Assembly: GCF_029873635.1 (NCBI RefSeq) | Contig: NC_080426.1 | Location: forward strand, 53,706,093 to 53,770,092 | DNA: 64,000 nucleotides | Source: Malania oleifera | Taxonomy: Eukaryota; Streptophyta; Magnoliopsida; Santalales; Ximeniaceae | Direction of reading: 5' to 3' | In this document: piece after piece, positions 45,677 through 57,456 of the stretch | How positions within the stretch are numbered: position 1 is the stretch's first letter | Layout of the letters: each line of letters opens with the position of its first letter | Position numbers and translations under genes: made by a program | Notes under the pieces: generated by a model | Databases searched by the model: none | What the model was told of the DNA's origin: nothing | Seen by the model: only the letters and a program-made list of their open reading frames with translations

Positions 45677-47888
45677 TGTTGACCTTATAGGTCACGTCCG
45701 ATTTTGATAATGACAAATACTCCTGTATTTAATAAATATTTAGCTCATGTGCAGGTTCATATTAACATATCATTAATGGCACAAGAAAACTCAAAGCTTG
45801 AAGACCAGTTCGTATTTTCAGTTGTAATATATTTAGTGGTCTATTTGGTCTGTAATAGTAATTAGGACATTTGGTTTGTAATAAGCACACACAACACATG
45901 CATGGCTTATCTTGTAAGCTCAAATCAAATCATAATGCAAAATGACCTTAGCATGACCTTAGGGTGTATCCTTCAGTCGACCGACACTGGAATTTTTTGG
46001 TGTCTTCAAATTGGACCCCAAGTGCCCCTAGGACACACACACTTTCACATATATTTGTTAAGCACTTCAATAGGGCTTATATGTTTTGAAATAGGATCGA
46101 AATGCACACATGGTGCACTTTCGGTCGACCAATCAAGTTAGTTCAAAAGGCCCTGGTCGATCGAAACCTCCCTGGGTCAAAAGTTTGACCATCTGGTCGA
46201 CCGAACCAGTGTGTTCAAAGAGCCCTGGTCGATTGAAACCTCTCTGGGTTAAAGTTTAACCATCTGGTTGACCAAACCAGGTAGTTCAAAGAGACCTGGT
46301 CGACCGAAACGCTCCTTGGTCAACGTTTGACCGCCTGGTCGATCGAGAGCTTTTGTTCTCCAACGACCTGGTCGATCAGAGGGTCCTCGGGAGAATTTCC
46401 AACTATCTGGTCGACCGAACTAGCCAGTTCAGAATGGCCTGGTCGACCAAACCTCGAAAAATTGAGAAATCGTCATCTTCTGGTTGACCGAGCCCTTAGT
46501 TCAAAAGTTCCCTAGTTAACCGAACCATTTGAGTCTTGGTTGACCAAAACTGATCTAGTCGACCGGACCTCTCGGGTTGCCATAATTTTTACCGTGGATA
46601 AATAATTTTTAAATAGGGTTAAAATGGTTTAAGTGTCATTAAACTTTTCCAACAATCCCTAATAGGTCCCCAACGGTCAAATATTTTGGTATGTCTATAT
46701 ATACTGTTTCATTTGGGAGAATTAAGTAGTGATTAGAAAAAACCAAAAATCATATTTCTCTCTCAAGCTAAATACTCCCTACTGCTTATACTACTTTCAA
46801 ATCCACTCAAACTTACCTACTTCATCTCGGTATCATTTGTAAGTGTATTTGAGTGTTATTGGTTTGAGGTTTTGCTCTCTCATTCTTTGATTGTTTGAAT
46901 CATTTTTCTTGAGAGCATTACCTAAGTATTCTTAGGGGGCTTTTCTCATAAGCCTATCCTAAGAAGACTTTGCTGAACTTCTAAGTGTTGCATTCTCATT
47001 GCAATATCTTAGGAAGTTTGTATTTTTTTTTGGCTTGCAAAAATATTTTCAAATGTACTCAAATATCTTGTGGTATTCATATCGATATATTTGTGAAAAG
47101 ATATTTGTGTGTTTTATATTAATCTTTGTCACAATATCCATTCAAGTCTACATCATTTGCTGAAATACAAAGATTACATATATCTTGTAAGCCAAGCATA
47201 TACACTATTCACGTGATTGACATACTCTGTTATTTGGGATATTTGAATATTGCGTGATATCTTTGTTTGAGTTTCTTGATTGAGAACATCTAGAAATACA
47301 AAGATTGCTTGTTGACACTCTCACGTACATATAACACTGATAGAAAATATATTTGAGAGTTGAACTACTTAGACCACACTGAGCTTACATTATTAAATCA
47401 TCTGTGGTGTATGTGATATTGTGTGCATTTGTGGTACAAATTTGCTTTACATGAAAGCACCCATACATTGTACCTTTTGATTGTATATCTGAGAGATTCC
47501 AGGAGTGGCCTGAGGGGCCGGTAATCCAGGCCGGTAAGGATTGGTAAAGGTTGTATGTCAGTCCTGTGATAATTTGACTTGATTTGTATAGGTGCTGCTC
47601 CACCCGTTTAAGTGAGCAAGTTATTGTGATAATCTTTGTGCTGGTTAGCCAAGGCGGGGACGTAGGTAGTTGGCCGAACCTCGATAACATATCTGTGTGT
47701 CACCTTTCTCTTTACTGCTTTCTGGTGCTTGTGTAATTGATTAAACTGCTTTATTTAATTTTTGATATTATTTGCATTAAATTGACCGCAGGATTGTGAA
47801 CATACTGTTGTTAGGAGGAATACCTAGGGATAGATTTTAAAAATACCAATTCACCCCCCCCCCTCTTGGGATCACGGTAAAGCTAACA
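45677..47888 (+). mobile_element. Solo LTR E nested in element D
   Basis: Runs from TGTTGACCTTATAGGTCACG to AAAGCTAACA, 2212 bp, in plus orientation. The flanks AGACC (45672-45676) and AGATC (47889-47893) are a target duplication with one mismatch. The corresponding stretch of element C (near 50835) reads through without the insertion. A TATA box, TCTATATATACTG, is near 46693. The motif array is at 45965-46570, the GGCGGGGACGTAGG...GGCCGAACC block is at 47653-47680 and AATTCACCCCCCCCCCTCTTGG is near the end. Confidence 0.85.
45965..46570 (+). repeat. GGTCGACCGAA motif array in LTR E
   Basis: About fifteen copies, alternating with spacer text such as AGTTCAAAGAG: GGTCGACCGAACC, GGTCGATCGAAACC, GGTCGATTGAAACC, GGTTGACCAAACC, GGTCGACCGAAAC, GGTCGACCAAACC and others. 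Many variants are C-to-T or G-to-A changes at CG sites. It ends about 120 bases upstream of the TATA box. Confidence 0.8.
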
Positions 47889-48168
47889 AGATCCATAAAA
47901 TATTTGAGTTAAAAACATACGACATATGATAACAAGTGTAGGTTTGCAAATAAATTCAGTCTATTCACATGCATTTTCATATATAATCAACGAACCAGTT
48001 GAGAAATTCCTAAAAATATATATAATAAGGCAAGATAGAAAGAGTTTTAGTTTTGAAAGTATTTCTTACTAAAAAAAAAAAAATGAAAAAGTATTTCCGC
48101 TGCTTGATGTCATCAAAAGAGTATTGGGGATGATGCTTACTGAAAATGAAATTTTAAAGATCATGCAA
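47889..48168 (-). mobile_element. Element D internal region between LTR E and element C
   Basis: Matches 50830-51030 of element C: ATTTGAGTTAAAAACATACG, then GACATATGATAAC and GGCAAGATAGAAAGAG. It ends with TGCAA (48164-48168), the left target duplication of element C. Confidence 0.7.
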
Positions 48169-50260
48169 TGTTAACTTTGGTGCAATCCCAAGAGTTGGGG
48201 GGGGGGGGTGAATTGGAATTTTAAAACTTTTTCCTAGGTTAAACTAGATGTTAGCAGAATATCACAACTTAGGGCCAGTCTATGCAATCCCAAATGCGCA
48301 GATTAATATAATATGCGAAAATTTAAACCATACGGATCATTCACAATAAAACATACACGTGTAGTAAATAAATTCAAAAATGTAAAGAACACACATGATA
48401 TGTTATCGGGGTTCAGCCAACTGTGCCTACATCCCCGCCTTTAGCTCGCAAGCCCGAGAATTCCACTAATGGCTCACTTAACGGGTGGAGCAACACCTAA
48501 TACAACAAGGTCAATTCAAGGGGCTGACCTCAACCAACACGCCTTAACAGGATGACACACTTAGCTTTCCTAACCGGGTCTAAACCAATCCGGGACTATT
48601 TCACAGGGCTAGTCTCCCTCTTCAGGCTCATGCCTGGAAATACAACAATATTTTTCTCAATCAAGTTGGTACAATGATTGTGCTTTCATGTAAAGCATAT
48701 ATTAACCCAAATACGCGCAGTATACTTAATCAACACATACACATCATCAATGTAGGTAGATGTAAGCTCAGTGATGTGTATTTTTGTGCAAGCTACACTC
48801 AACAAGATATGATCGTTAATATGCTCAAGAGTGTTCTAATCAAGCTATTTCTTTGAATTAGTATATATCAAATCTCAATAATAAACCAAGGTTTCAAAGA
48901 TGGTGCAAATATTCAAAAATACTCAAAATATTTTCTTCAATGCAATATGTTCAAGAGTTGCTTGAAAGAATAATATAGCTTGTTAAAAAAAAATATTTTT
49001 GCACAACAAAATCAAATTATAGGAATCTTTGCAATGACAATGCAAAGATCCTAAAGCTACCAGGTTATTCCCAACACAAGATTTATTAAATGAAATCTGT
49101 GGGAAAACCTTTGCTAACTCCCCAAAAATAAATCAATCAATCAAACAAGAACATTGGGAGTATTAGCCCTATCAAATAAACACAAGGACAATCAATATAC
49201 TCTCACACTATCAAGATGTATCAAGGGAGTAAATATTTGAAAGTATTTTGGGCAAAATGTGATTTTGAGATAGAAAGGATTTTCTCTAATGATTTTTGGC
49301 TAATCTATCACTAATTCTCACAAATGAATCCATATTTATAGGTAAGGATAAAAATATAACCGTTTGGGACTTTTTGGGAATTATTAGAAAAGATTCAAAA
49401 TGTTTAAACACACTTAACCCAACTTAACCCAATTTTACCGCAGTTAAAACAGTTTTAACTCGCCAAGGTTCATGTGGTTGAACCGAGGTTCGGTCACCCG
49501 ACCAGACTCAATAATAAAAGCCACTCTTGAAGGTTCGGGTGCCGATGTCAGGGCTCGGTTGGTTGAACCAAAGTTGGAAAGTTTTGGTGCGCCATTTCGG
49601 GTGCCCGAAGATACGTTCGGTTGACCGAATTGAGGAATTCAGTTGCCCGAGGCCTATTTTGAACTGAAAAGTTTGGCAACCCGAGTTGGTGAAAAGTGAC
49701 CTTCTAAGGTTCGGTCGCTCGAGGGAGATAGGGTCATTTTAGGTTTAGTTGCTCGAAGCTTGGTCAAACTATTAACTTCTCAACAGTTCGGGCGCCCGAG
49801 GAGTTTTGAACTCCTAGGGTTTGATCGCCCGACCTCTCATATATTTGCCTATTATGTTCAATTTAATTTCAGTCTGATCCCTTGATTGAGCAAGTGATTA
49901 TTGAGACTTTCTTACGTGCAAGTGCTGGGACCTAGGATCTTTTCAAGTATGCCCAAAAACTTGGCGTCGGTCGACCGAAGGGTGCCCTAAGGACATTCGG
50001 TCTCTATGGTCAATCTATGGCATTTCTGAGCTTACAAATCCTAAATGCATGACATACAGAGATTATTACAGACCGATATAAATTATTACAGACCCAAATA
50101 ATATAAATTACAACAATAAGTCTTTAGGGTCTTTAGTTTTCAAGTCTTCTCATGTGCCAGCATATGATCTGATAATATAAACCTGCATGCAAACTTGATA
50201 GACATTAAATATTAGAGTATTTGTCATTATCAAAACCGGGTGTGACTTATAAGGTTAACA
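48169..50260 (-). mobile_element. Left (3') LTR of element C
   Basis: TGTTAACTTTGGTGCAATCCC to CTTATAAGGTTAACA, 2092 bp. It has a G10 run near 48201-48210, ATCGGGGTTCAGCC near 48405 and a TATA box on the minus strand at 49331-49340 (plus strand CATATTTATAGG). The motif array at 49455-49840 is of the type TTCGGTCGCCCGA / TTCGGGTGCCCGAAG. It is similar along its whole length to 54667-56746, with scattered substitutions and small indels. Confidence 0.85.
49455..49840 (-). repeat. TTCGGGCGCCCGAA-type motif array in the left LTR of C
   Basis: Copies include GGTTCGGTCACCCGACC, GGTTCGGGTGCCGATG, TTTCGGGTGCCCGAAG, GTTCGGTTGACCGAATT, GGTTCGGTCGCTCGAGGG and GTTCGGGCGCCCGAGG. The array lies upstream of the TATA box in the element sense. 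The matching array in the right LTR is at 55950-56320. Confidence 0.75.
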
Positions 50261-51038
50261 ATATCCCCCTTTTTGATGATGACAAATACTTTATGCAAAA
50301 GTGGGTACGCCAAGAAAGGCTCCCCCCGACTTTATGCATAAAGACAATTTAAGCTCAAATTAAATAATTTATCAGTGGGTAATTAAATTTAGATTTTAGC
50401 AAAGTACCTAGTTTTGCCTTTTCTCCCCCTTTTGGCAACAACAAAAAGGGCTATAAATATAAAGCATGTAAGCAAGGCATTTGAGTATGAATCATTTAAA
50501 TACACAATAAGATTGGGAAAATTTTTAGAAATTTCGGCAGAATGCCATTTGAAAATAGAGCATTTTCCCAAAAATACTTGTATAGAAATTACCTGTTTGG
50601 AGTTTTTAAAATTAATAGTTTATCCACAACATTCAACTCAAACAGTTCAGTATTCTCAAAAGATAAATATAACTATCAATCATGTAAGTGATATGATAGT
50701 CATGCATTTCAAATTCAGATTTAGCAATTAAGCACACAAACTATATAACTAGTCATTTAAAGATTTAAATGACATAACAAACGTAATTAGACCAGAATTA
50801 TCCATAAACCATAACAATTTAAATTATATTACAAGACCCGTGAAAGATTTGAGTTAAAATCACACGACATATGATACCGAAAAGGAAGTTTGAGCATAAA
50901 TATAGTCTAACTAGTTCGCATGCATTTTTATGTGAAGTTACAAACCAGTTATGCAATTAAAAAATATAAGTATATAGTAATAATAAGGCAAGAGGAAAAA
51001 GAGTTTGTTTTGAAATTTGATCTTTGCCAAAAGTAAAA

Positions 51039-51109
<71 letters not shown>

Positions 51110-53429
51110 CTTATATAATTATAATATACATCCCATTTTTAATGTTTGCAAAATAGTGCTAGGGGTTGTTTGCAGAAAAGAGATCTTTTTAGAATAAGGC
51201 ACATGCAAGCATCAATGTTCTAGTTTTGCATTTAGGCATAATTTCATAAGATAACCAAAATATGACAACCATATAGATCCTTAAAAAATTATCAATCATA
51301 TGCAAGATAATATGGCAACTCAAATGACTGTGGCAATAACAACACATTTCAAATTTATGATTTGCTATAAGAATAACACATTTAAACATATGCCACAATA
51401 CAACTTAAAGCACATCTAAGCTTAAAAATGGGCGAGCACAACAAGATTATAATTTTAGCTTAAGGTCTCCCCCTATGAATTTGAATACTATTCAAAGATT
51501 TGATTCATTTAGCATGCCAAGCAGTATAAGCAATCAATCTAAATTTTTAAAATCAACTATACTGAGTTTTTGTCAATTAAATTTGTCATTTGATTAGTAT
51601 AGTCTTCCCTATAGACCATGGATGCATCAGAAGAGTGTATATTACGGCGTGCAATAATGTTCATGACCCAAGAACATTCCATATCAAATCATAAGCCTTT
51701 AAGCATTGGATATAATGTTTAGGGAATTCTTAAGAGCCTCGATATTTCAGTGGATGAAAGTGATGCATATGGATTCTTTAAGTTCTTTCTATATGGATGG
51801 AGTTGGGCTCCCCTAATTATACGATGATTATGCAAGGATGAATTTTAATTTTCTATTTGGTTTTACTCATCCTTTCAAATATGTTTTAACATTAATTTTA
51901 TCATAATCATCTTTAGCACAAGTTTTATTTGAGAAAATTCCTGTTGAAATTTCGGCAGCATGTCGTGTGTAAATCGGACATTTTCCCATAAAACCTGTAC
52001 CTGATAGGTTCAAATAAGCAGTATATAATTCAGTTCAAGGCACACGAGAACCTATAATCCACTACTAGCATGCAATTCTCATCAATTGCATCTGCTATGC
52101 AGGAGGCATTCTAAACTAAGCATGCAATCAGGTAGTATAATCAACAAACGATAAACTATCCATTAGAGGATATACTCATTTAACGCATAATGAATAGTAG
52201 GAATTCAGTGTTTTTTGTATGAAGACATATGGGCATAGAAGATAAAAATCATAAGAGCATTTAATGTATAAATATATTCATGAAGAAAAATGCTCCCCCT
52301 GAGTTATGCACTTATTCAATTTATGCCTTTTCATTTTCTAATTACTTAGCCAAGTGTTTATATTTTTCGTGATTTAATCTTAGCTAAACATGCATAGGCT
52401 TAGAGGACCAAAGATTCACATGCAATACTTCTTCAGGGTCATAAGCCAGTGTATGCCTCTTTACTTATGAATTTCAATATATGATAGAGGCCCAAGTTCA
52501 AATGGTTTTTCTTTCTCAACATTCATGGATAGGTTTCTTAGTTATTGCATTTACATATATGTTGAAACCTATGGCCATCATATTAACCATTTATCTTATT
52601 TCTAAGGACATGAAGCTCTAAAGCTCTAAAGGATGTGACTTAACGTTTTGAGAGCTATGCATGTGACGTAGATTAAATACTCTTAAAGATTATAATTCTT
52701 GTTATGTTCAAAGAGTATTCGATATAAGTGGACATGATTCAAGATATTTTCATCAAAAGGGATATGTCCACCCGCTTAGGCAAAGAGCATTTATGAGTAT
52801 TTGAATTTTCTTGAACAATGCTCTTCGGAGAATAGAAAGTATCCTATGGATATGATCACATAGAGGAGTAAGGATACGAACCAAGGAATAGACAAAATCT
52901 CTACCTGATATGATCGTGGTGTGGTAAAGATTTCCTATGGATGAGATGAACCAAAATTAGAGGATTTTTATATCTTTGGTTCAAAGGGAATATTTTGATT
53001 CAATCAATAAAATACATTTCCTTTAGCGGATCCCTCTAATTTTGATTGTGAGAGGGATGTCTTATTATTAGCACAAGATAGATATGGAATTTATTATCAT
53101 TGGTGCTTATACCTAGAGTGATGACTTAATTTTGATTGGCGAGTTTAGGATAAAATGATACAAGGCAAGACGAATTCCCTAAAGCTCAATTATATGCAAT
53201 GAACAAAGTATGCTTAACTTAAGATGTTTATATTTAAGTGTGGGTTAAGCATTTTGAATTAACTACCAGGCATAGATGCCATGTCCATTTAGAAGTGAAT
53301 AAAAATTTTTAGTATAACAAGATAGTGTCTAGTGAATGCGTATACTAAGATTTGGAATTTTAAGCATGTACCACTTCCTAGCCTTTTGGTCATCACTACC
53401 CTTAAACCTAGAAACTAAGGAAACATTAA
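50261..53429 (-). mobile_element. Element C noncoding internal region
   Basis: Several pyrimidine-rich blocks recur: TATCCCCCTTTTTGATG (50262), GGCTCCCCCCGAC (50318), TTCTCCCCCTTTTGGC (50422), GTCTCCCCCTATG (51466) and GCTCCCCCTGAG (52291). On the minus strand these are repeated polypurine tracts, the Sirevirus hallmark, here spread over 2 kb. 51036-51110 is an AATA/TA microsatellite. No pol, ORF3 or other domain could be read in any frame. Confidence 0.65.
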
Positions 53430-54611
53430 TTAGAAGATAATTTCAATTTGAATCCATTTTTCCTTAAGTCCTATCGGGTTTGCCTTCATGATTACCCAAA
53501 TCATTTTCTTATCTAAGCCTCTTCCATTTTTACTTGACGTAGCATGATTATGGGTTTGATGAACTAACCATGAACCCTTTTTGAAAAATTTATTTCTTTT
53601 AATTCTTAAGGATTCATTGTGATTATTCTTTTCATTTTTAATTTCAAGTGTTATGCTAGAATAATCATTTATCTCTTTCTCTAAGCAGATGATTTTCAAG
53701 ATCTTCTTAACCTATTTCTTTTCAAGGAAAGCATGATACTCTTTTAATTTTTCTAATTGCTTTGCCAACCTATTACTCTCATTTTTCAAAAAGGTTTTCT
53801 TCTTAGATATCCCGACTAGAATCTTATGCATTTTAAATGATTCATTTTCTAGTGTTGTATGTGAGGGTATGCTTTCATTGTAAGATCCAATACATGATTC
53901 ATCACAAAATTTATCACTATAACATTCATATGAATCAATGCATACAGTATTATCATCAGAACCAATGGATGACTCATCATACAATATGTCACAGGATTTG
54001 GCACAAGAATCATCACAACATGCATCACATGGATTATTATATGAGCTAATAGCATAATTATCACTAGGGCAATCGAATGATTCATTGCATGATATATTCC
54101 AATATTCAACATGAGAATCATCAAGTGCATCAATAACAGAACTATCGCAATATTTAACAGATGATTCAGCATTAGATACATCATAGCATTCAATAACAGA
54201 ATCATCTACGGAGGCTGAGATAGGAACATATACCTTACTGTCTGTTAATGCAATTACCGTGTCATTTACCACTTCCTGAGTGGTGGTTTCATTCTCCTAG
54301 GATTCTCCATATTTCCTTTCAAGTTCATCCCAGATTTCCTGTGCACTACTACATGCCATGATCTCAACAAAAATATTAGTCTCTAAAGCACAGTATAGTA
54401 TATCCATGACATTAGAATTAATCATATTAAAATCATTTTCATTTATTTGTGCACATCATCCTTTAGCAGTCACAAGCCAGACCCTCTAGTTTATAGATTT
54501 CAAAAATATGGTCATTCTAATTTTCCATGGGGTGTAATCGACACCAAAAAATAATGGAGGACTACAAAGTGACTGTTCCTCACCGAATGGGGATACAACA
54601 AATTGAGCCAT
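53430..54611 (-). pseudogene. gag-derived ORF of element C with Cys/Asp-rich repeat region
   Basis: Starts MAQFVVSPFGEEQ at 54611, collinear with the gag starts of A and B. The N-terminal gag domain reads to AQEIWDELERKYGES (about 54305) and has stops. The central gag core (YTRFTHII region) is missing. A 186-codon open part (54272-53712) follows, with imperfect repeats rich in Cys, Asp and Ser (DDSCAKSCD, DESSIGSDD, DESCIGSYNES), then a Lys/Glu coiled-coil-like end. The last piece (53699-53430) is Lys-rich. I see no CX2CX4HX4C knuckle. Whether the Cys-rich part replaces it is unknown. Confidence 0.6.
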
Positions 54612-54651
54612 TGCGATCTTTTTGCAAAAACGTTTAAGTCTAGTGCAACGA

Positions 54652-54665
54652 GGCTCTGATACCAA
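54652..54665 (-). promoter_or_regulatory. Primer binding site of element C
   Basis: Plus-strand GGCTCTGATACCAA, the reverse of the initiator Met-tRNA primer site, two bases from the LTR edge at 54667 and about 40 bases upstream of the gag start. Confidence 0.9.
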
Positions 54666-54666
54666 T

Positions 54667-56746
54667 TGTTAGCTTTGATGCAATCCCAAGAGGGGGGGTG
54701 AATTGGAATTTTAAAACTTATTCCTAGGTTAAACTAGATGTTAGTAGAATATCACAACCTAGGGTCAGTCTATGCAATCCCAAATGCGCAGATTAATATA
54801 ATATACTCAAATTTAAACCATATGCATCATTCACAATAAAACATGCATGTGCAATAAATAAATTATAGAAATGTAAAGAACATGCATGATATGTTATCGG
54901 GGTTCGGCCAACTGTGCCTACGTCCCCGCCTTTAGCTCGTAAGTCCAAGGATTCCACTAATGGCTCACTTAACGGGTGGAGCGGAACCTAATACAACCAG
55001 GTCAATTCAAGGGGCTAACCTCAATCAACACGCCTTAACAAGATGGCGCACCTAACTTTCCTAACCGGGTCTAAGCTAATTTGGGACTATTTCACAGGGC
55101 TAGTCTCCCTATTCAGGCCCGTGCCTGGAAATACAATAGTATTTTTCTCAATTAAGTTGGTATAATGATTGTGCTTTCATATAAAGCAGATATGTACCCA
55201 AATACACACAGTATACTTAATCAACACATACACATCATCAATGTAAGTAAATGTAAGCTCAGTGATGTGTATTTTTGTGCAAGCTACACTCAACAAGATA
55301 TGATGGTTAATATGCTCAAGAGTGTTCTAATGAAGCTATTTTTTTGAAACGGTAAATATCAAACCTCAATAATAAACCAAGGTTTCAAAGATGATGCAAA
55401 TATTCAAAACAACTCAAAATATTTTCTTCAATGTAATATGCTCAAGAGGTACTTGAAAGAATAATATAGCTTCTTAAAAAAAATATTTTGCACAACAAAA
55501 TCAAGCTATAGGAATCTTTGCAATGACAATGCAAAGATCCTTAAGCTACTAGGTTATTCCCAACACAAGATTTATTAAATGAAATCTTTGGGAAAACCTT
55601 TGCTAACTCCCCAAAAACAAATCAATCAATCAAACAAGAGCACTAGGAGTATTAGCCCTATTTAATAAACACAAGGACAATCAATATACTCTCACACTAT
55701 CAAGATATATCAAGGGAGTAAATATTTGAGAGTATTTTGGGCAAAATATGATTTTGAGATGGAGAGGATTTTCTCTAATGATTTTTGACTAATCTATCAC
55801 TAATCCTCACAAATGAACCCATATTTATAGGCAGGGGTAAAAATATAACCGTTTGGGACTTGTTGGGAATTATTAGAAAAGATTCAAAATGTTTAAACAC
55901 ACTTAACCCAACTTAACCCAATTTTACCGCAGTTAAAACAGTTTTAACCCGCTGAGGTTCGAGTGGCTGGACCAGGGTTCTGTCGCCCGACCAGACTCAG
56001 TAATAAAAGCCACTCTTGAAGGTTCGGGTGCCTATGTCAGGGCTTGGTTGGCTGAATTAAAGTCAAAAAGTTTTGGTGCGTGGTTTGGGTGCCCGAAGAT
56101 ACGTTCGGTTAACCGAACTGAGGAATTTGGTTGCTCGAGGCTTGTTTTGAACTGAAAAGTTTGGCAGCCCGAGTTGGTGAAAAGTGACCTTCTAAGGGTT
56201 CGTTCGCTCGAGGGCGATAGGGTCATTTTAGGTTTGGTCACCTAAAGCTTGGTCAAACTGTTGACTTCTCAATAGTTCGGGCGCCCGAGGAGTTTTGAAT
56301 TCCCGGGTTTCAATTGTCCGACCTCTGACATATTTGCATATTATGTTCAATTTAATTTCAGTTTGATCCCTCGATTGAGCAAGTGATTATGGGGACTTTT
56401 TTATGTGCAAGTGTTGGGACCTAGGATCTTTTCAAGTACGCCCAAAAACCTGGCGGTCGACCGAAGGGTGCCCTAAGGTTATTCGGTCTCTATAGTCAGT
56501 CTATGACATTTCTGGGCTTACAAATTTTACATGCATGATATGCAGAGATTATTACAGACTGATATAAATTATTACAGACCCAAATAATATAAATTACAGC
56601 AATAAGTATTCAGGGTCTTTAGTCTTCAAGTCTTCTTATTTGCCAGCATATGATATGATAATATAAACCTGCACACAAACTTGATAGATATTAAATACCA
56701 GGGTATTTGTCATTATCAAAATCGGGTGTGACCTATAAGGTCAACA
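54667..56746 (-). mobile_element. Right (5') LTR of element C
   Basis: TGTTAGCTTTGATGCAATCCC to CCTATAAGGTCAACA, 2080 bp. It carries the same landmarks as the left LTR: ATCGGGGTTCGGCC near 54897, a TATA box at about 55820-55830 and a motif array at 55950-56320. In the array many left/right differences fall on the CG motifs. Confidence 0.85.
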
Positions 56747-56751
56747 TGCAA

Positions 56752-57014
56752 GCTCAATCTTTCCGGTAGTTATTTAAGCACAAAACAACACATGACTAGA
56801 AAAATACTACCATAATCTCCCAAAGGCATTGTATATAACCATGATATTCCTCTGACATAAGTGAGGGTAATTAATAAACTTGAGATGAGGCTGCTATGTG
56901 GGTGGCCACTGGCTCTTCCTAGAGTTGAACCAACAGATCAGTGATAATTTAGTGATAGTAATGGAAGTCAATTAGAAAATTTTGAGGATGAAATTTTTAT
57001 GAGGGGTGGGGGAT
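56752..57014 (+). mobile_element. Remnant of element D joined to the gypsy 3' internal end
   Basis: The first ~130 bases continue the sequence interrupted by element C. From about 56930 the text (AATTTTGAGGATGAAATTTT, then GAGGGGTGGGGGA) is the usual end of a Ty3/gypsy internal region with its polypurine tract, directly before LTR F. The point where D changes to gypsy is not clear. Confidence 0.5.
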
Positions 57015-57456
57015 TGTAGGGACCTGAACCCAAAAAATAAAGGAAAATAAATAAAATAAAAAGAAAATAAAGAGAGAGGGAAATAAAAGAGGGAAATCGG
57101 TTTGGCATAGGACCAAACCGTTGACGGTTTCAGGGAGTTTTAGGAAAATCATCGACGGTTTCAACTATTGAGAGGTTTCTGAGGGAGAATTTGGTTTGGT
57201 AAAAGGCCAAGCTATCAATGGTTTCAAGAAACCATTGACGATTTTGTGCGTGCCAGATTGCCTATAACTAGAGTTGAACTCATTTTTTATAGAAAAATAA
57301 ATTTCTTTCTTTATTTCTCTCTCTCTCTCTCTCCCCCCTAGGGTTTGGAGTTCTCTCTCTCTAAAACTCTCCTGGGTCTCCACGTGCTCTCTGATCCTTT
57401 CTCTTTCCTTTCGGATCGTAGGTCATCGCTCCTCGGCAGATTTAGGTGGTTAGGGT

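Larger units (their letters stand above)
48169..56746 (-). mobile_element. Element C: complete non-autonomous long-LTR element, TSD TGCAA
   Basis: LTRs at 48169-50260 and 54667-56746 enclose a 4.4-kb internal region. The 5-bp duplication TGCAA is perfect at 48164-48168 and 56747-56751. The primer site (plus strand GGCTCTGATACCAA, 54652-54665) and a polypurine tract (reverse of TATCCCCCTTTTTGATG at 50262) fix minus orientation. The only coding trace is an N-terminal gag piece fused to a Cys/Asp/Ser-rich region (54611-53430); I see no pol motifs and no ORF3. It must have been mobilised by proteins from a relative. It sits inside element D. Confidence 0.85.
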
